Shown here piece after piece: positions 17,712 to 29,216 of a stretch of 43,475 nucleotides of DNA. The position numbers and the translations under genes are program-made. How positions within the stretch are numbered: position 1 is the first letter of the stretch; the number at the start of each line of letters is the position of its first letter. This stretch comes from Spirochaetota bacterium (GTDB taxonomy: Bacteria > Spirochaetota > GWE2-31-10): the NCBI GenBank assembly GCA_022361115.1, contig JAKSBL010000286.1:1-43475 (forward strand), given 5' to 3'. Under the pieces are notes generated by a model. That model was not told the origin of the DNA, made no database searches, and saw nothing but the letters and a program-made list of their open reading frames with translations.

Positions 17712-18788
17712 ATGAGTTTTTTTCTTGAATTCTTAACCAATATCAAAGAGCGGATTTTTATTTCATCAAAAGATACAGAAGTAATAAAAGCTAAAAAAAT
17801 CATCTGGTATGCTTTTTTTGGAGCAATCATTATGATTTTTATTGTATCTTATTTTTTGTTTGTTACTCTTACTTTTCAAGCCAATCACGTAAAAGTCCCT
17901 CATATCAATGGGGATAATGTTTATGTCGCTCTCAATAAACTTGCAGATAAAAATCTGGTTGCTAATGTTACTCCCCGCTACTCAGAAGAATTTGAAGAAG
18001 GAATGGTTTTTGAGCAGAAAGAAGGGCAGGGTTCTATTGTAAAAAAAGGGAGAACCATTTCGTTCTTTGTATCTTTAGGTCAGCCTCAAACCTCTTTACC
18101 CGATTACAGCGGTTACTCTCTTTTTCAATTAGTGGAAGCTTTAGATAAAAAATATGTTAATGCTGAACTACCCTTTATCATTAATGCACCAATTTATGAA
18201 TTTAATGAAAGACTGGAAAAAGGCAAAATTATTCGTCAATCACCAGAAGAAGGAACTCCCATTAGTAAGGTAAAAGAAATTTCTCTCTGGGTTTCCAATG
18301 GCCCAAAAGAGGAAGGTAAAAAAATACTCAGTTCTTTTGTAAAACAGCATCTGAATGAAATCATGGCTGAGTTATCCGATTATGAGATATTTTATACACT
18401 CAATTTTACCCCTGTTAGCAGAGAAAGAAATGACTTGATTATTACCGAACAATCTATTGGTGAAGGTGCTCTGGTAGATGATATAATCAAAGAAAACAAA
18501 ACCCTGACCTTAGCAGTTAATAAATATGTAAAGAAGCCGGAGGAAAATGAGGTTTCCAATGTTTTTATATATGATTTACCTGAAAAACCAATTCCCTATG
18601 ATTTTGTGGTAAAAGTTACAGATGCAGAGGCATTGGAAGAAACTTTACTAGCCATTCAAACAAAAGGAAATATCTCTCTTTCTATTCCTTATACAGCTCC
18701 AAAGTTTTCAAAAATTATGGTTCATATTGATGATGAGAAAGTGAAGGAAGAAGAAGTTGTTGCCAGAGAAGTTGAAGCAACAAATTAA
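17712..18788 (+). CDS. Single-TM PASTA-domain protein (about three PASTA-like repeats, no kinase or transpeptidase domain)
   Basis: TM near N-terminus followed by VKVPHINGDNVYVALNKLADKNL..GSIVKKGRTISFFVSLG-type repeats. Confidence 0.82.
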   Translation: MSFFLEFLTNIKERIFISSKDTEVIKAKKIIWYAFFGAIIMIFIVSYFLFVTLTFQANHVKVPHINGDNVYVALNKLADKNLVANVTPRYSEEFEEGMVFEQKEGQGSIVKKGRTISFFVSLGQPQTSLPDYSGYSLFQLVEALDKKYVNAELPFIINAPIYEFNERLEKGKIIRQSPEEGTPISKVKEISLWVSNGPKEEGKKILSSFVKQHLNEIMAELSDYEIFYTLNFTPVSRERNDLIITEQSIGEGALVDDIIKENKTLTLAVNKYVKKPEENEVSNVFIYDLPEKPIPYDFVVKVTDAEALEETLLAIQTKGNISLSIPYTAPKFSKIMVHIDDEKVKEEEVVAREVEATN

Positions 18789-18863
18789 TTTTTCATCTGC
18801 TATTTTTTTGATAAGTATAGATTTTTTTAGTTTATTCCGATAAAGTAGTAAACAAACTATTAT

Positions 18864-20555
18864 TTGGGAAAACTAATTTTGCTTAGTATTCGTTTTAAAC
18901 TACTATTAGTGGTAATCCCTCTATTAACCGTAAGCTTGATTCTCCTCACTATCTTATCGATTGGATTTGCCCGTACTGGTATTACTAAAGTTGCTACAGA
19001 GTTTTTAGGCTATAAAATGAATGAAATTGTTCAAAAAGCTACCAATGAGATGGAAAACCTGGATAGCATTAATTTTGAAATTGAAGGTGCTGGGTCCAGA
19101 GTAACCTTTGTTGAAGAAATTAAAAACTCTATTAGCCTTTATGCTGCCAGTATTACCAAACAAAACATCGAATCTTTTATGGCAATAGACTCTAATGGTG
19201 TGGTTAAACTTTCCACAGACTCTCTAATCAAAGTAGATACTCAAGTCGATTTTTTTGATGTTATCAAGTCTAGTGAAAGCAATTGGATTAAATTTAAGAG
19301 TAATGGCATCGAAAGGGTAGGATTTAAAAAATATTTTGAAGAATGGGATTACTTTTTTTTATTGTCTGTTTTTGCTCCCATGTTTTATAAAGATGCTAAT
19401 ATCATTGTAAATTCCTCTTTGTTTATGCTGATTGTCAGTATTGTAGTTATGGGGTTGATTTTGTTTTTTACCATTAATTATATTCTTAAACCCTTAAAAA
19501 ATATTGTATCAGCCATGAACGAGATTATTAGAATGAATGATTTTTCCAACCGGGTGGAAGTTCAATTTAATGATGAAATTGGTGAAATGGCCTTTACTTT
19601 TAACAATATGTTGACTGAGCTGGAAGGTGCATATAACACGATTAAAGAGTATGCTTATCAATCGGTTTTAGCTCAAAAAAAAGAGGAACGGATAAAACTG
19701 ATGTTTCAAAAATATGTTCCTCAGGATGTTGTAAATGAAATTGTCCATAATCCTGATTCTGCTTTAGTGGGAAAAAATGCTAATGTAACAGTTCTTTTTT
19801 CAGATATTAGAAGTTTTACAACAATATCTGAGTCAATGGAACCAGAAACATTAGTAGAATCGTTAAATCGCTATTTTACAGTTATGGTAGATATTATTTA
19901 TAAGCGAAAAGGGGTGATCGATAAGTATATTGGCGATGCTATTATGGCAATTTTTGGTGCACCCAAAGAATATGGTGATGATGTTCAGCAAGCTGTTTTA
20001 GCAGGCTTGGAAATGGTCGATAACCTGGAACGATTTAATGAACAACAGCGGAAATTAGGCCTAAAAGAGTTTAAAATTGGTATTGGAGTAAATTATGGCC
20101 CAGTAACAGTAGGAAATATCGGCACCTCTCAGAAAATGGATTATACGGTAATTGGTGATGCCGTTAACCTGGCTTCCCGTTTAGAAGGATTAACAAAAGA
20201 ATATCGGACTACTTTGATTATTTCTGAAGGAACATATATGGCAGTTAAGGACTTCTTTTATGTTCGAGAAATTGATCGTGTCAGGGTAAAAGGCAAGTTA
20301 AAGCCGGTAAAAATATTTCAACCTGCTCGAAAACTCACTCCTCAACAAAAAAAAGGGTGGAAATCCTATAATGATGGAATGAAATTCTTTTTAGAACGCC
20401 AATGGGATAATAGTGAAAAATGCTTTAAAAAAGCTATTAAATTTTTGGAAAACAATGATTACTTATCAGAATTATATTTAGAAACCATTGAAGATTATCG
20501 TCAAAATCCGCCTGATGAAGATTGGGATGGAACACGAACTATGACCCACAAATAA
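18864..20555 (+). CDS. Membrane class III adenylate/guanylate cyclase with HAMP (TTG start as given by the ORF track)
   Basis: HAMP-like region after TM2; VTVLFSDIRSFTTISESMEPE..GDAIMAIFGAP..KIGIGVNYGPVTVGNIGTSQKMDYTVIGDAVNLASRLE. Confidence 0.93.
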   Translation: MGKLILLSIRFKLLLVVIPLLTVSLILLTILSIGFARTGITKVATEFLGYKMNEIVQKATNEMENLDSINFEIEGAGSRVTFVEEIKNSISLYAASITKQNIESFMAIDSNGVVKLSTDSLIKVDTQVDFFDVIKSSESNWIKFKSNGIERVGFKKYFEEWDYFFLLSVFAPMFYKDANIIVNSSLFMLIVSIVVMGLILFFTINYILKPLKNIVSAMNEIIRMNDFSNRVEVQFNDEIGEMAFTFNNMLTELEGAYNTIKEYAYQSVLAQKKEERIKLMFQKYVPQDVVNEIVHNPDSALVGKNANVTVLFSDIRSFTTISESMEPETLVESLNRYFTVMVDIIYKRKGVIDKYIGDAIMAIFGAPKEYGDDVQQAVLAGLEMVDNLERFNEQQRKLGLKEFKIGIGVNYGPVTVGNIGTSQKMDYTVIGDAVNLASRLEGLTKEYRTTLIISEGTYMAVKDFFYVREIDRVRVKGKLKPVKIFQPARKLTPQQKKGWKSYNDGMKFFLERQWDNSEKCFKKAIKFLENNDYLSELYLETIEDYRQNPPDEDWDGTRTMTHK

Positions 20556-20685
20556 TGAAAAATCTGGCCTGAAAAATTTAAAAACTTCCAAAAAGTGTTA
20601 AAACTTAGTGAATAAATTTATATAAATTTAATTTCAAATTTATAAGGCGTTTTTTGTAAATATATTAAAAAAAATAACAAAATAC

Positions 20686-20802
20686 TTGACTTTTTCTAAA
20701 AAATGATTAAACTATATTGTAAAGAGATCTGTTATTTCAAACAGTCAAAGCGGATGGATTAGATTATTCCCCTCCCCAAATCAAAATCCGTCCGTTTTTT
20801 AT
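20686..20802 (+). ncRNA. Candidate sRNA: intergenic promoter plus C-rich-loop intrinsic terminator
   Basis: TTGACT (20686-20691)-N16-TAAACT (20708-20713); CTGTT/AACAG mini-stem; terminator CGGATGGATT (20751-20760) / AATCCGTCCG (20785-20794) + T6, with CCCCTCCCC (20769-20777) in the loop. Confidence 0.4.
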
Positions 20803-20855
20803 TTTACTGCACTATATATAATACTTTTGCTTTTATACCAGTCACTTTCTTATTT

Positions 20856-21860
20856 CTAATAAATTTTAATTTCAATTTTATCCTTTAAATCTTTTACTAG
20901 ATCTGTACGAATTTGCCTTTTTCTTTGAATTTCCTGCAATTTGAGCATAAAATCTTCTGCTTTCATTCTTGCCTCTTCTACAGAGAGTTGCTGAGGTTCT
21001 ATTTTACTGAGAACTTGAAAAATATATAATCCATATACAGTTTCAAAGACCTTTTTAATCAACCCTTTAGAATTTTTTAAAGCCGTTACTATTTCTTCAG
21101 AAAATTTTTCAGTTACTCTGGGATCATCTAATGTTAATATTCCCACAAATCCGGGAGGATTGCTATTTAAAGAAATCAAATCATCTGAATATCTGGGAAC
21201 TAATTCATCAAAAGGAACCCCTTTTTTTAAATCTTCCAAACAGACAGAGGCTTGAAGTCTTTTCTTTTCTTCTTCATATTCCCCGATTCTATTGCCATTA
21301 GCATTATAAAAAGAGAAATATATCATGGAAAGTTCAACCCCTTCTTTCTCATAACCTAATTCAGGGAATTTTTCAAGAGTTCGGGTAATATCTTCATCAC
21401 TGATAAACAAAGAAGCATTAGGACCCCGATCATAGTGATCGTTTAAAAAACGTTCTATCCAGAGGCTTTTTTTTATGTTTGCTTTATAGGTGGTCATGGA
21501 AAGGTTATTATTCAAAATAATGGAAATAAATTCTTCATCTGATAAATCTTGGTTTTTTCCTTTATATTTCAAACTAAGTATTTTTTTTTCTTTAGTAACT
21601 TGATTCTCAATATCTTCAATAGTAGGTTCATCAATATAAATAGTTGCACCAACATAGAGTAATTCCTCTTCCAGGAGGTGCTCGAATGCCTGGTCATAAC
21701 TGATCTGATAAAGTTCTGCATGCTTTTTCACAGTACTTTTAAGGATGACCTGATCAGCGACTCTAGCAGCTCTTTTGTTAAATAATAAAGTTTGGCTATA
21801 CAAAAAAAATGTATTGGCTATTATAATTAAAAATAATATTTTTTTGATCATTTCATTCAT
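20856..21860 (-). CDS. Secreted SurA/PpiC-like parvulin-type peptidyl-prolyl isomerase/chaperone
   Basis: Signal peptide; SurA-N-like VADQVILKSTVKKHAELYQISYDQAFEHLLEEELL; parvulin-like FDELVPRYSDDLISLNSNPPGFVG..FETVYGLYIFQVLS. Confidence 0.8.
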   Translation of the reverse strand: MNEMIKKILFLIIIANTFFLYSQTLLFNKRAARVADQVILKSTVKKHAELYQISYDQAFEHLLEEELLYVGATIYIDEPTIEDIENQVTKEKKILSLKYKGKNQDLSDEEFISIILNNNLSMTTYKANIKKSLWIERFLNDHYDRGPNASLFISDEDITRTLEKFPELGYEKEGVELSMIYFSFYNANGNRIGEYEEEKKRLQASVCLEDLKKGVPFDELVPRYSDDLISLNSNPPGFVGILTLDDPRVTEKFSEEIVTALKNSKGLIKKVFETVYGLYIFQVLSKIEPQQLSVEEARMKAEDFMLKLQEIQRKRQIRTDLVKDLKDKIEIKIY

Positions 21861-22066
21861 TCCATTTCTTGTAAAAATTTCTCATGTGAGATAGTAGATA
21901 TTTTATTAATGAAGTCAGTGAATAGACTCTCTGTTTAACTATTCTTATGATTAGAGCTTCTTTTACCATACCCTATCTTATTTTTCAATAAATTGCTGAT
22001 TTTTTTAATATTTTTACATTTTTAGGGTGTGATTTTAATTTCTGGTAGATATACAGGGACAAAGTT

Positions 22067-22086
22067 ATTCTCGCGAAGGCGGGAAT
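22067..22086. repeat. REP-like small palindrome (GC-rich hairpin in AT-rich intergenic DNA)
   Basis: ATTCTCGC GAAG GCGGGAAT, 8-bp stem with one G-U pair; resembles the ATTCCCGCCTTCGCGGGAAT repeat type seen in many genomes. Confidence 0.45.
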
Positions 22087-22553
22087 CTATGCTGACTGAT
22101 CAAAGTATCAAATTTTAATGCTCTATTGCGTGAAATTTAAATGGACTGATTAATCATTTTTTACTTCTTTTTTTAAATCTTTGACTGTTTAATATTAAAA
22201 TCTTTTGGAATGACATTTATTTTGCAGTATTTATCCGATATTAAAAGTCGGTGGAAAAATAAAATTGACTTTTTATAAAAAAATTGTTACTTTTGGATTA
22301 TAATTTTGTGAATATTTAGCTTTTATACTTATTTCCTATCTATGGCTTCTCATGATAAATATGGGTATTCTGATTATATAGATAAAGGTTATTAAAAAAG
22401 GTTAAAAGGATCAATAAAATACTTTTCTTTGCTACACTTTTTAGTTAATCTATAATTATGGTATGAAAAAATCTTTTGGTAAATTAAATTGAGTAAAATA
22501 CTCATTTTCAATATTGGGAAAACCCAAAACTTATTTAAAAAACAGGATCGAAT

Positions 22554-23906
22554 ATGCAATTAAATTTTGAGACAGAAAACAAAGAGAATTCACAGGTATT
22601 ACTAAAAATTACTGTTGACAAGGGTGAAATCAAAACTCATTATCAGGACTTTTTACAAAAAGCACAAAATGACGTGATGATCAAGGGTTTTAGAAAGGGA
22701 AAAGCTCCACTTTCAATCCTGGAAGCGAAATTTAAAAAGAACATTTTAGCAGAAGTGTCGAATAAAGTGATTGATGAAGCTTTCAAAGATATTTATGATA
22801 AGTTGGAAAGAAAGCCATTAAGTTATACAACTCCCAGAATGGAAAAATTTGAATTACCTGAATTGGAAAATGATTATACTTTTGAATTAATTTATGAAAC
22901 AGAACCAGAAGTTAAAATTGGACAATACAAAGGACTTGCTATTCCTGAAAGAAAAATCGTTAAAATCAAACCAAAAGATTTAACAGAAAATTTAACTCGT
23001 TATCAAAAACAATTTGCTACCATTGAAAAAAAAGATGGCCCGATTGGAGAAACCGACATTGTTCAGGTAGAATATAAAGCTTTTGATGGTGAAGAAGAAA
23101 TAGATACCAAAGATAACGAATATATTTATATGGACAAAGATTATGACACTTATAAATTAGCGAAAGATTTAATTGGCTTAAAAGAAGGTGAGGAAAAAGA
23201 ATTTGAGAAAAAGTTTGATAAAAAAGCTATTGAACGAATTGCCGGAAAAACCATTAAATTTAAAGTAAAAATTAAAGATGTAAAATCTGAGTTATTGCCA
23301 GAGTTAAATGATGAATTAGCACAAAAAGTTGATAAAGAGGTCAAAACTCTGGATGAACTGAAAGAAAAAGTAAAAGGCCAGTTAGAATCAGTTGCTGAAG
23401 ATATTACCAGACAAAAAATATCTGATGAAATATTAGAAAAAATCATTGAAACACTGGAAGCGGATATTCCTCAATCTATGATTGATTACCAACTAGACAG
23501 CTATGTAAAACAAGCGGCTCAGCAAATGGGTGGTGATGAAAAAAGACTGGAAATGTATTTAAAATATCAGAATAAAACCATTGATTCTTACAAAGAAGAG
23601 ATGAAAGATCAGGCAGTTAAAAATATCAAAAGCAGCTTAATTCTGAAAAAAGTAATTGATGAAGAAAAAATCGATGCTACTGAAGATGAAGTAAAAGATT
23701 ATTTAGGGAAAATTGCCGAAAAATATAAAATGAACAAAGATGAAATATATGAAAGCTATAAAAAGATGGGAACTTTAGAAATGGTAAAAAATGAAGTAAA
23801 TACCAATAAAGCCCTGGATTTTTTAATAGATAGTGCTAATGTTAAAAAAACAACGGAACTTTCTTTATCAGAATATGAAGAAAAGGAAGCAAAGGAGCAA
23901 GCATGA
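22554..23906 (+). CDS. tig: Trigger factor
   Basis: [46 protein letters not shown]; position upstream of clpP. Confidence 0.96.
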   Translation: MQLNFETENKENSQVLLKITVDKGEIKTHYQDFLQKAQNDVMIKGFRKGKAPLSILEAKFKKNILAEVSNKVIDEAFKDIYDKLERKPLSYTTPRMEKFELPELENDYTFELIYETEPEVKIGQYKGLAIPERKIVKIKPKDLTENLTRYQKQFATIEKKDGPIGETDIVQVEYKAFDGEEEIDTKDNEYIYMDKDYDTYKLAKDLIGLKEGEEKEFEKKFDKKAIERIAGKTIKFKVKIKDVKSELLPELNDELAQKVDKEVKTLDELKEKVKGQLESVAEDITRQKISDEILEKIIETLEADIPQSMIDYQLDSYVKQAAQQMGGDEKRLEMYLKYQNKTIDSYKEEMKDQAVKNIKSSLILKKVIDEEKIDATEDEVKDYLGKIAEKYKMNKDEIYESYKKMGTLEMVKNEVNTNKALDFLIDSANVKKTTELSLSEYEEKEAKEQA

Positions 23907-24541
23907 TTATCTCCACATATTCTTCAGTCTTACAGCCACAGATGAGCCATGGATATTATCTGCCCAAGATTATTGAAAAAACCAGCCGCGGAGAAGAGGT
24001 CTGGGATATTTTTTCCCGTTTACAAAAAGATCATATTATTTTTCTGGGCGGTCAGATTGATGATTGGCAGGCTGATGTTGTGATGGCGACCCTTTTATTT
24101 ATGGATAGTCAGGATCCGGATAAAGATATTTATCTTTATATTAATTCTCCTGGCGGATCTGTAACTGCAGGATTAGCAATTTATGATACCATGAAGTTTT
24201 TGTCTGCAGATGTTTGTACTATTTGTATAGGTCAGGCGGCCAGTGCAGCAGCACTTATTTTGTCCAGTGGAACCAAAGGGAAGCGATTTGCCCTTCCTCA
24301 CTCACGGATGATGATTCATCAACCCTGGGGTGGTGCTGGTGGCCAGGCTACAGATATCCAGATTCAAGCAACAGAAATCAATAGAATAAAAAAACAAATT
24401 AATAAAATCTTAGCCGAAAATACGGGAAAACCAGAATCTCAGATTGAAAAAGATATTCAAAGGGATTTCTTTTTGCCTCCTCAAGAAGCAATTGAGTATG
24501 GTTTAATTGACCGCATTATGGTAAAGGAAAACGATAAATGA
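23903..24541 (+). CDS. clpP: ATP-dependent Clp protease proteolytic subunit
   Basis: [51 protein letters not shown]. Confidence 0.98.
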   Translation: MIISTYSSVLQPQMSHGYYLPKIIEKTSRGEEVWDIFSRLQKDHIIFLGGQIDDWQADVVMATLLFMDSQDPDKDIYLYINSPGGSVTAGLAIYDTMKFLSADVCTICIGQAASAAALILSSGTKGKRFALPHSRMMIHQPWGGAGGQATDIQIQATEINRIKKQINKILAENTGKPESQIEKDIQRDFFLPPQEAIEYGLIDRIMVKENDK

Positions 24542-25809
24542 GTTGGTACCGAGACATGGAAGTAGAAGACTTATGTTCTTTCTGTGGCCGCAATTCTGAA
24601 GAATTTGAGTTGCGGCTGGTTCGTGGTTTTAATTCAAATATCTGTAGTGATTGTATTGAAAAAGCCTATGAAGCAATCAAACAGAATAATATCAAAAAAA
24701 AGCAAAAACATACCCAGGAAGATTTACCAAAGCCTGTTGAAATTAAAGAATTTTTAGATAATTACATTATTGGTCAGGAAGATGCGAAAAAAGTCCTGTC
24801 TGTAGCAGTTTATAACCATTATAAGAGAATATCTTTTGGTGAAATCTTAAACAGTGAAGATAAATTTAAAGACCTGGAACTAGAAAAATCTAATATTTTA
24901 ATAATTGGACCTACCGGTTCTGGTAAAACTCTCTTTGCCCGGACATTAGCTAAGAAGCTAAATGTCCCCTTTGCAATTGCTGATGCTACAACATTAACTG
25001 AAGCTGGTTATGTAGGTGATGATGTGGAAAACATCTTATTAAAACTCATACAAGCTGCTGATTATGACATTGCACAGGCTGAACGGGGTATTATCTATAT
25101 TGATGAAATTGATAAAATAGCTAAAAAGAGTGAAAATGTTTCTATTACCCGGGATGTTTCCGGGGAAGGTGTACAGCAGGCTCTCTTAAAAATTATTGAA
25201 GGAACAGAAGCGACTGTACCTCCGCAAGGGGGGAGAAAACATCCTAATCAAGAACTCCTCCATATCAATACTAAAAATATACTTTTTATTTGTGGTGGTG
25301 CTTTTGTCGGACTTGATAATATTGTGGAGACCAGAGCAAATCGTAAAACTGTCGGCTTTGGGTCCGGCAATAAAAAGGGAGAGAAAAAAGATCTGGTTGA
25401 TTTATACAAAGATCTCCATCCCGAAGACCTGATTAAATATGGTCTTATTCCTGAATTTGTGGGACGATTACCAATTACCAGCTCTCTCAATTATCTAACA
25501 GAGCCAGATTTAATCCGTATTCTAAAAGAGCCTAAAAATTCCATATTAAAGCAATTTGAGTGGGCCTTGTCCATTGAGAAGGTAGAATTGGAATTTCAGG
25601 AGGAGGCTATTGTTAAAGTAGCAGAAGAGTCTCTTAAAAGGAATACAGGGGCTCGAGGTTTGCGTTCCATAATTGAACGGATTATGTTAGATGTTATGTA
25701 TGAAATTCCTTCACAAAAAGATATTAAAAAAGTGATCATTGATAAAGATGTAATTGAAAACAATAAACCTGTACATATAATAAAAAAGGGTTCTGAAAAG
25801 AGTGCATGA
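24538..25809 (+). CDS. clpX: ATP-dependent Clp protease ATP-binding subunit ClpX
   Basis: CSFCG..CSDC zinc finger; [16 protein letters not shown] Walker [21 protein letters not shown]. Confidence 0.98.
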   Translation: MSWYRDMEVEDLCSFCGRNSEEFELRLVRGFNSNICSDCIEKAYEAIKQNNIKKKQKHTQEDLPKPVEIKEFLDNYIIGQEDAKKVLSVAVYNHYKRISFGEILNSEDKFKDLELEKSNILIIGPTGSGKTLFARTLAKKLNVPFAIADATTLTEAGYVGDDVENILLKLIQAADYDIAQAERGIIYIDEIDKIAKKSENVSITRDVSGEGVQQALLKIIEGTEATVPPQGGRKHPNQELLHINTKNILFICGGAFVGLDNIVETRANRKTVGFGSGNKKGEKKDLVDLYKDLHPEDLIKYGLIPEFVGRLPITSSLNYLTEPDLIRILKEPKNSILKQFEWALSIEKVELEFQEEAIVKVAEESLKRNTGARGLRSIIERIMLDVMYEIPSQKDIKKVIIDKDVIENNKPVHIIKKGSEKSA

Positions 25810-28241
25810 AAATACTAAGAGAAGTCTCATTTGATAAAAAAAACATTTTGCCATTAATTCCTTTAAGGGAAATGGTAATTTTCCCTGGTACCTATCGAAA
25901 TTTTTATGTCGGCCGGGAAGAATCAATTATTGCGGTTAATACAGCAAATAGTGATTACAATAAACTTATCTTTCTGTCTACTCAAAAAAAATCAAATATA
26001 GAAAATCCGACAAAAGATGACATTTATCCAACTGGTGTGGTTGCTAAAATTATCGAGGTAAAACCTACCAATGATAAAAGAGTGATCAAACTGTTGATTG
26101 AAGGATTGTTTCGGGCTAATATTGAAGATTTTAAGGAAGATGAAAAATTTAAAAAAGCCACTTTTTCTGAAATTACTGTTGAGGAAACCGAAGATCTGGC
26201 AGCTAAAGATGCTTTAATCAATTTGATTATTAAAGAATTTAAACGGTTTTCTGTCCTTTCTAAAGTACCTAATGATGCCATTAAAGTGATTAGTGAAGCG
26301 AAGGATGAAGAAAATCTGGTCAATTATATCATGCAGTATTTAAAAGCTAGCATTGATAAACAGATAGAAATACTGAAAGAAGAATCTTTAGAACGTCGTT
26401 TAAAGCTCATTGCAGAATTAATCTATTCTAATCTGGAAAATATTCAACTGGAAAAAAAGATTACCCAGCAAGTGAGAAAAAAAATGGAAAAATCTCAGAA
26501 AGAGTTTTTTCTTAATGAACAAATGAAAGAGATCCAGAAAGAACTGGGTACATTAAATGATGAATCTGATTTTTCTGACATAAAAGATTTTGAAAAAAAG
26601 CTGGATGACAAAGGAATTCCCGAATCGACAAAAGAAAAGTTGATAAAAGAACAAAAAAGACTGATCAAAATGTCACCCATGTCGCCTGAGGCAAGTATTA
26701 TCCGGAATTATATTGATTGGTTTATGGAACTCCCCTGGGCAGAAAAATCTCGTGATGCCGATGATTTAGCTCATGCTAAACAGATTTTAGATGAAGAACA
26801 TTATGCTTTAAGAAAAGTTAAAAATCGTATTTTAGAATTTCTGGCTGTACGGCAGTTAAATCCCCAGACAAAAGGGCCAATTTTATGCTTTGTCGGACCA
26901 CCAGGTATTGGTAAGACTTCTTTAGCCAGGTCGGTTGCTCATGCCATTGGAAGAGAATTTGTTCGTATTTCTTTAGGTGGTGTAAGAGACGAAGCTGAAA
27001 TTCGAGGCCACCGGCGAACTTATCTGGGAGCATTGCCTGGTAAAATTATTCAATCTATGCGCAAAGTAAAGTCTTGTAATCCTGTGTTTTTACTGGATGA
27101 AATTGATAAAATGAGTTCTGATTTTAGAGGAGATCCTTCTTCTGCTTTGTTAGAAGTATTAGATCCTGAACAAAATTGTCAATTTACGGATCACTATTTA
27201 GAAGTTCCTTATAATCTCAGTGAAGTTATGTTTATTGCTACTGCAAATAGTTATCAGGGTATTCCCTATCCTTTGTTAGACAGGATGGAAACTATTTATC
27301 TCAGCAGTTATACTGAACAGGAGAAATTGAACATAGCCAGAAACTTTCTGATTCCTAAAGAAAAAAAGGAAAATGGAATAGAGGATATTGAGTTACAGAT
27401 AGATAATGCTATCATTATTGAAGTCATCCGTTCTTATACCATGGAATCTGGAGTAAGGGGTTTACAAAGACAAATAGCTTCGATTTGTAGAAAAGCTGCT
27501 CGACAAATTGTTTTAAAAAAAGAGAAAAAAGATAAAATAATCGTTACCCAGAAAAATTTAACCAAATTTTTGGGGAGAAAAAAATATATCAAACCTTCCT
27601 TACATAAGTTGTTAGATGTTGGGGTTTCTCATGGTTTAGCCTGGTCAGAATTAGGCGGTTCTTTGCTGCCTATTGAAATTGTCCTTTATCCAGGTAGTGG
27701 TAAAATTAGCTTGACTGGAAAATTGGGTGAGGTGATGAAAGAATCAGCCCAGGCAGCCTTTTCTTATATCCGGGCAAATGCTTTTAAATTTGATATAAAG
27801 TGGGAAAATTTTTATAAAGAATTTGATGTTCATATCCATTTTCCGGAAGGGGCTATTCCAAAAGATGGACCTTCTGGCGGAATTGCTATTACTTGTGGCA
27901 TATTGTCTGCATTAACTCAAATTCCAATTAAATCATCCATAGCTATGACAGGTGAGATTACATTGACCGGAAGGATACTGCCGATTGGCGGATTAAAAGA
28001 AAAAACTTTAGCTGCAATCCGTCATAACAAAAAAGAAATCATTCTTCCTTTTGAAAATAAGAAAGATATTGAGGATCTCCCCCAAACTGTGAAAAAGAAG
28101 CTAATTTTTCATTTTATTCAAAAAGCAGAAGAAGCGTTTTCTTTGGTATTTGAAAAAAGTATTTACAAGGATATGGATGAAAATCAACTTGCAAATTTGA
28201 AAAACCGGGATAGCGATATTTCTCCCAATGTTGTTTTTTAA
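25806..28241 (+). CDS. lon: Lon protease (endopeptidase La)
   Basis: [49 protein letters not shown]; catalytic [11 protein letters not shown]. Confidence 0.98.
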   Translation: MKILREVSFDKKNILPLIPLREMVIFPGTYRNFYVGREESIIAVNTANSDYNKLIFLSTQKKSNIENPTKDDIYPTGVVAKIIEVKPTNDKRVIKLLIEGLFRANIEDFKEDEKFKKATFSEITVEETEDLAAKDALINLIIKEFKRFSVLSKVPNDAIKVISEAKDEENLVNYIMQYLKASIDKQIEILKEESLERRLKLIAELIYSNLENIQLEKKITQQVRKKMEKSQKEFFLNEQMKEIQKELGTLNDESDFSDIKDFEKKLDDKGIPESTKEKLIKEQKRLIKMSPMSPEASIIRNYIDWFMELPWAEKSRDADDLAHAKQILDEEHYALRKVKNRILEFLAVRQLNPQTKGPILCFVGPPGIGKTSLARSVAHAIGREFVRISLGGVRDEAEIRGHRRTYLGALPGKIIQSMRKVKSCNPVFLLDEIDKMSSDFRGDPSSALLEVLDPEQNCQFTDHYLEVPYNLSEVMFIATANSYQGIPYPLLDRMETIYLSSYTEQEKLNIARNFLIPKEKKENGIEDIELQIDNAIIIEVIRSYTMESGVRGLQRQIASICRKAARQIVLKKEKKDKIIVTQKNLTKFLGRKKYIKPSLHKLLDVGVSHGLAWSELGGSLLPIEIVLYPGSGKISLTGKLGEVMKESAQAAFSYIRANAFKFDIKWENFYKEFDVHIHFPEGAIPKDGPSGGIAITCGILSALTQIPIKSSIAMTGEITLTGRILPIGGLKEKTLAAIRHNKKEIILPFENKKDIEDLPQTVKKKLIFHFIQKAEEAFSLVFEKSIYKDMDENQLANLKNRDSDISPNVVF

Positions 28242-28247
28242 ATATTT

Positions 28248-29216
28248 ATGACTGCTGATTTTGTTAAAATTCTTATCACCGCTCCTTTTCATGAACAAAC
28301 CCTGGATAAAATGAAAAATAATTATCAGGTTGATTATTTTCCGGAATTAGCAAAATCTGAAATTGAAAAAATTATTCATGATTATCATATTTTTGTCATC
28401 AGTACCATCCCGGAAATTGATCAAAATCTATTAAAAAAAGCACGGAATCTTCAATTAATTATCCGAATGGGCATTGGGGTCGATCATATTGATCTGGACT
28501 ATTGTTTAAAGAAACATATTAAAGTTCATATTACACCTCGTGCTAATATTTTGCCTGTAGTCGAATTAGTCATGTCTCAGCTGATTCATATCATGCGCAG
28601 ATTACAACCAGCTGAAGAGCATTTAAGAGCCGGCCAGTTTCGCAAAGCATTAACACCAGGATCGGTTTTATCTGGTAAAACCATTGGTGTGATCGGAGCA
28701 GGAAGAATTGGTAGCCGGATCTGTCAGGTTGCCCGTTTTTTTGAAATGAATGTATTAGCCTGTGATCCATATTTATCCCAAACAAAAAAAAACCATATAC
28801 CAGCCCATCAATGGGTAGATGTAAATACTATAATCCAGCAAGCTGATATTGTTACTTTCCATGTTCCGTTAACTTCAGAAACTCATCACATGGTAGATGA
28901 AGTTTTATTAGGTAACCTCAAAAAAGGGGGTGTTTTGATTAATACTGCCAGAGGAAAAATCATTGATTTAAAGGCAGTCGAGGCATTTATGCAGAAACGG
29001 CAGGATATTCATTTTATTTTTGATGTCTATGAAAATGAACCTGAAATTCCGGAATTTATGTTAAATCAGCAGGAAAACTTCACACTGACTCCACATATTG
29101 GAGCTTACTCAATCGAATCCAAACAGAAACGGAGTGAAGAGTGTTTGGAACAAATTCATGCCTATTTCTCTGGAAAAAAGGTACATGGCAGGATTGATCT
29201 AAAACGGGGATACTGA
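28248..29216 (+). CDS. D-2-hydroxyacid dehydrogenase (phosphoglycerate-dehydrogenase-like)
   Basis: GKTIGVIGAGRIGSRICQVARFF NAD-binding motif; LKKGGVLINTARGKIIDLKAV; DVYENEP; LTPHIGAYS. Confidence 0.92.
   Translation: MTADFVKILITAPFHEQTLDKMKNNYQVDYFPELAKSEIEKIIHDYHIFVISTIPEIDQNLLKKARNLQLIIRMGIGVDHIDLDYCLKKHIKVHITPRANILPVVELVMSQLIHIMRRLQPAEEHLRAGQFRKALTPGSVLSGKTIGVIGAGRIGSRICQVARFFEMNVLACDPYLSQTKKNHIPAHQWVDVNTIIQQADIVTFHVPLTSETHHMVDEVLLGNLKKGGVLINTARGKIIDLKAVEAFMQKRQDIHFIFDVYENEPEIPEFMLNQQENFTLTPHIGAYSIESKQKRSEECLEQIHAYFSGKKVHGRIDLKRGY

Noticed and set aside
23150-27033. Small ORFs inside tig/clpX/lon (23150, 25196, 25248, 25711, 26024, 26495, 26818)
   Set aside because: All overlap confidently identified genes in other frames.
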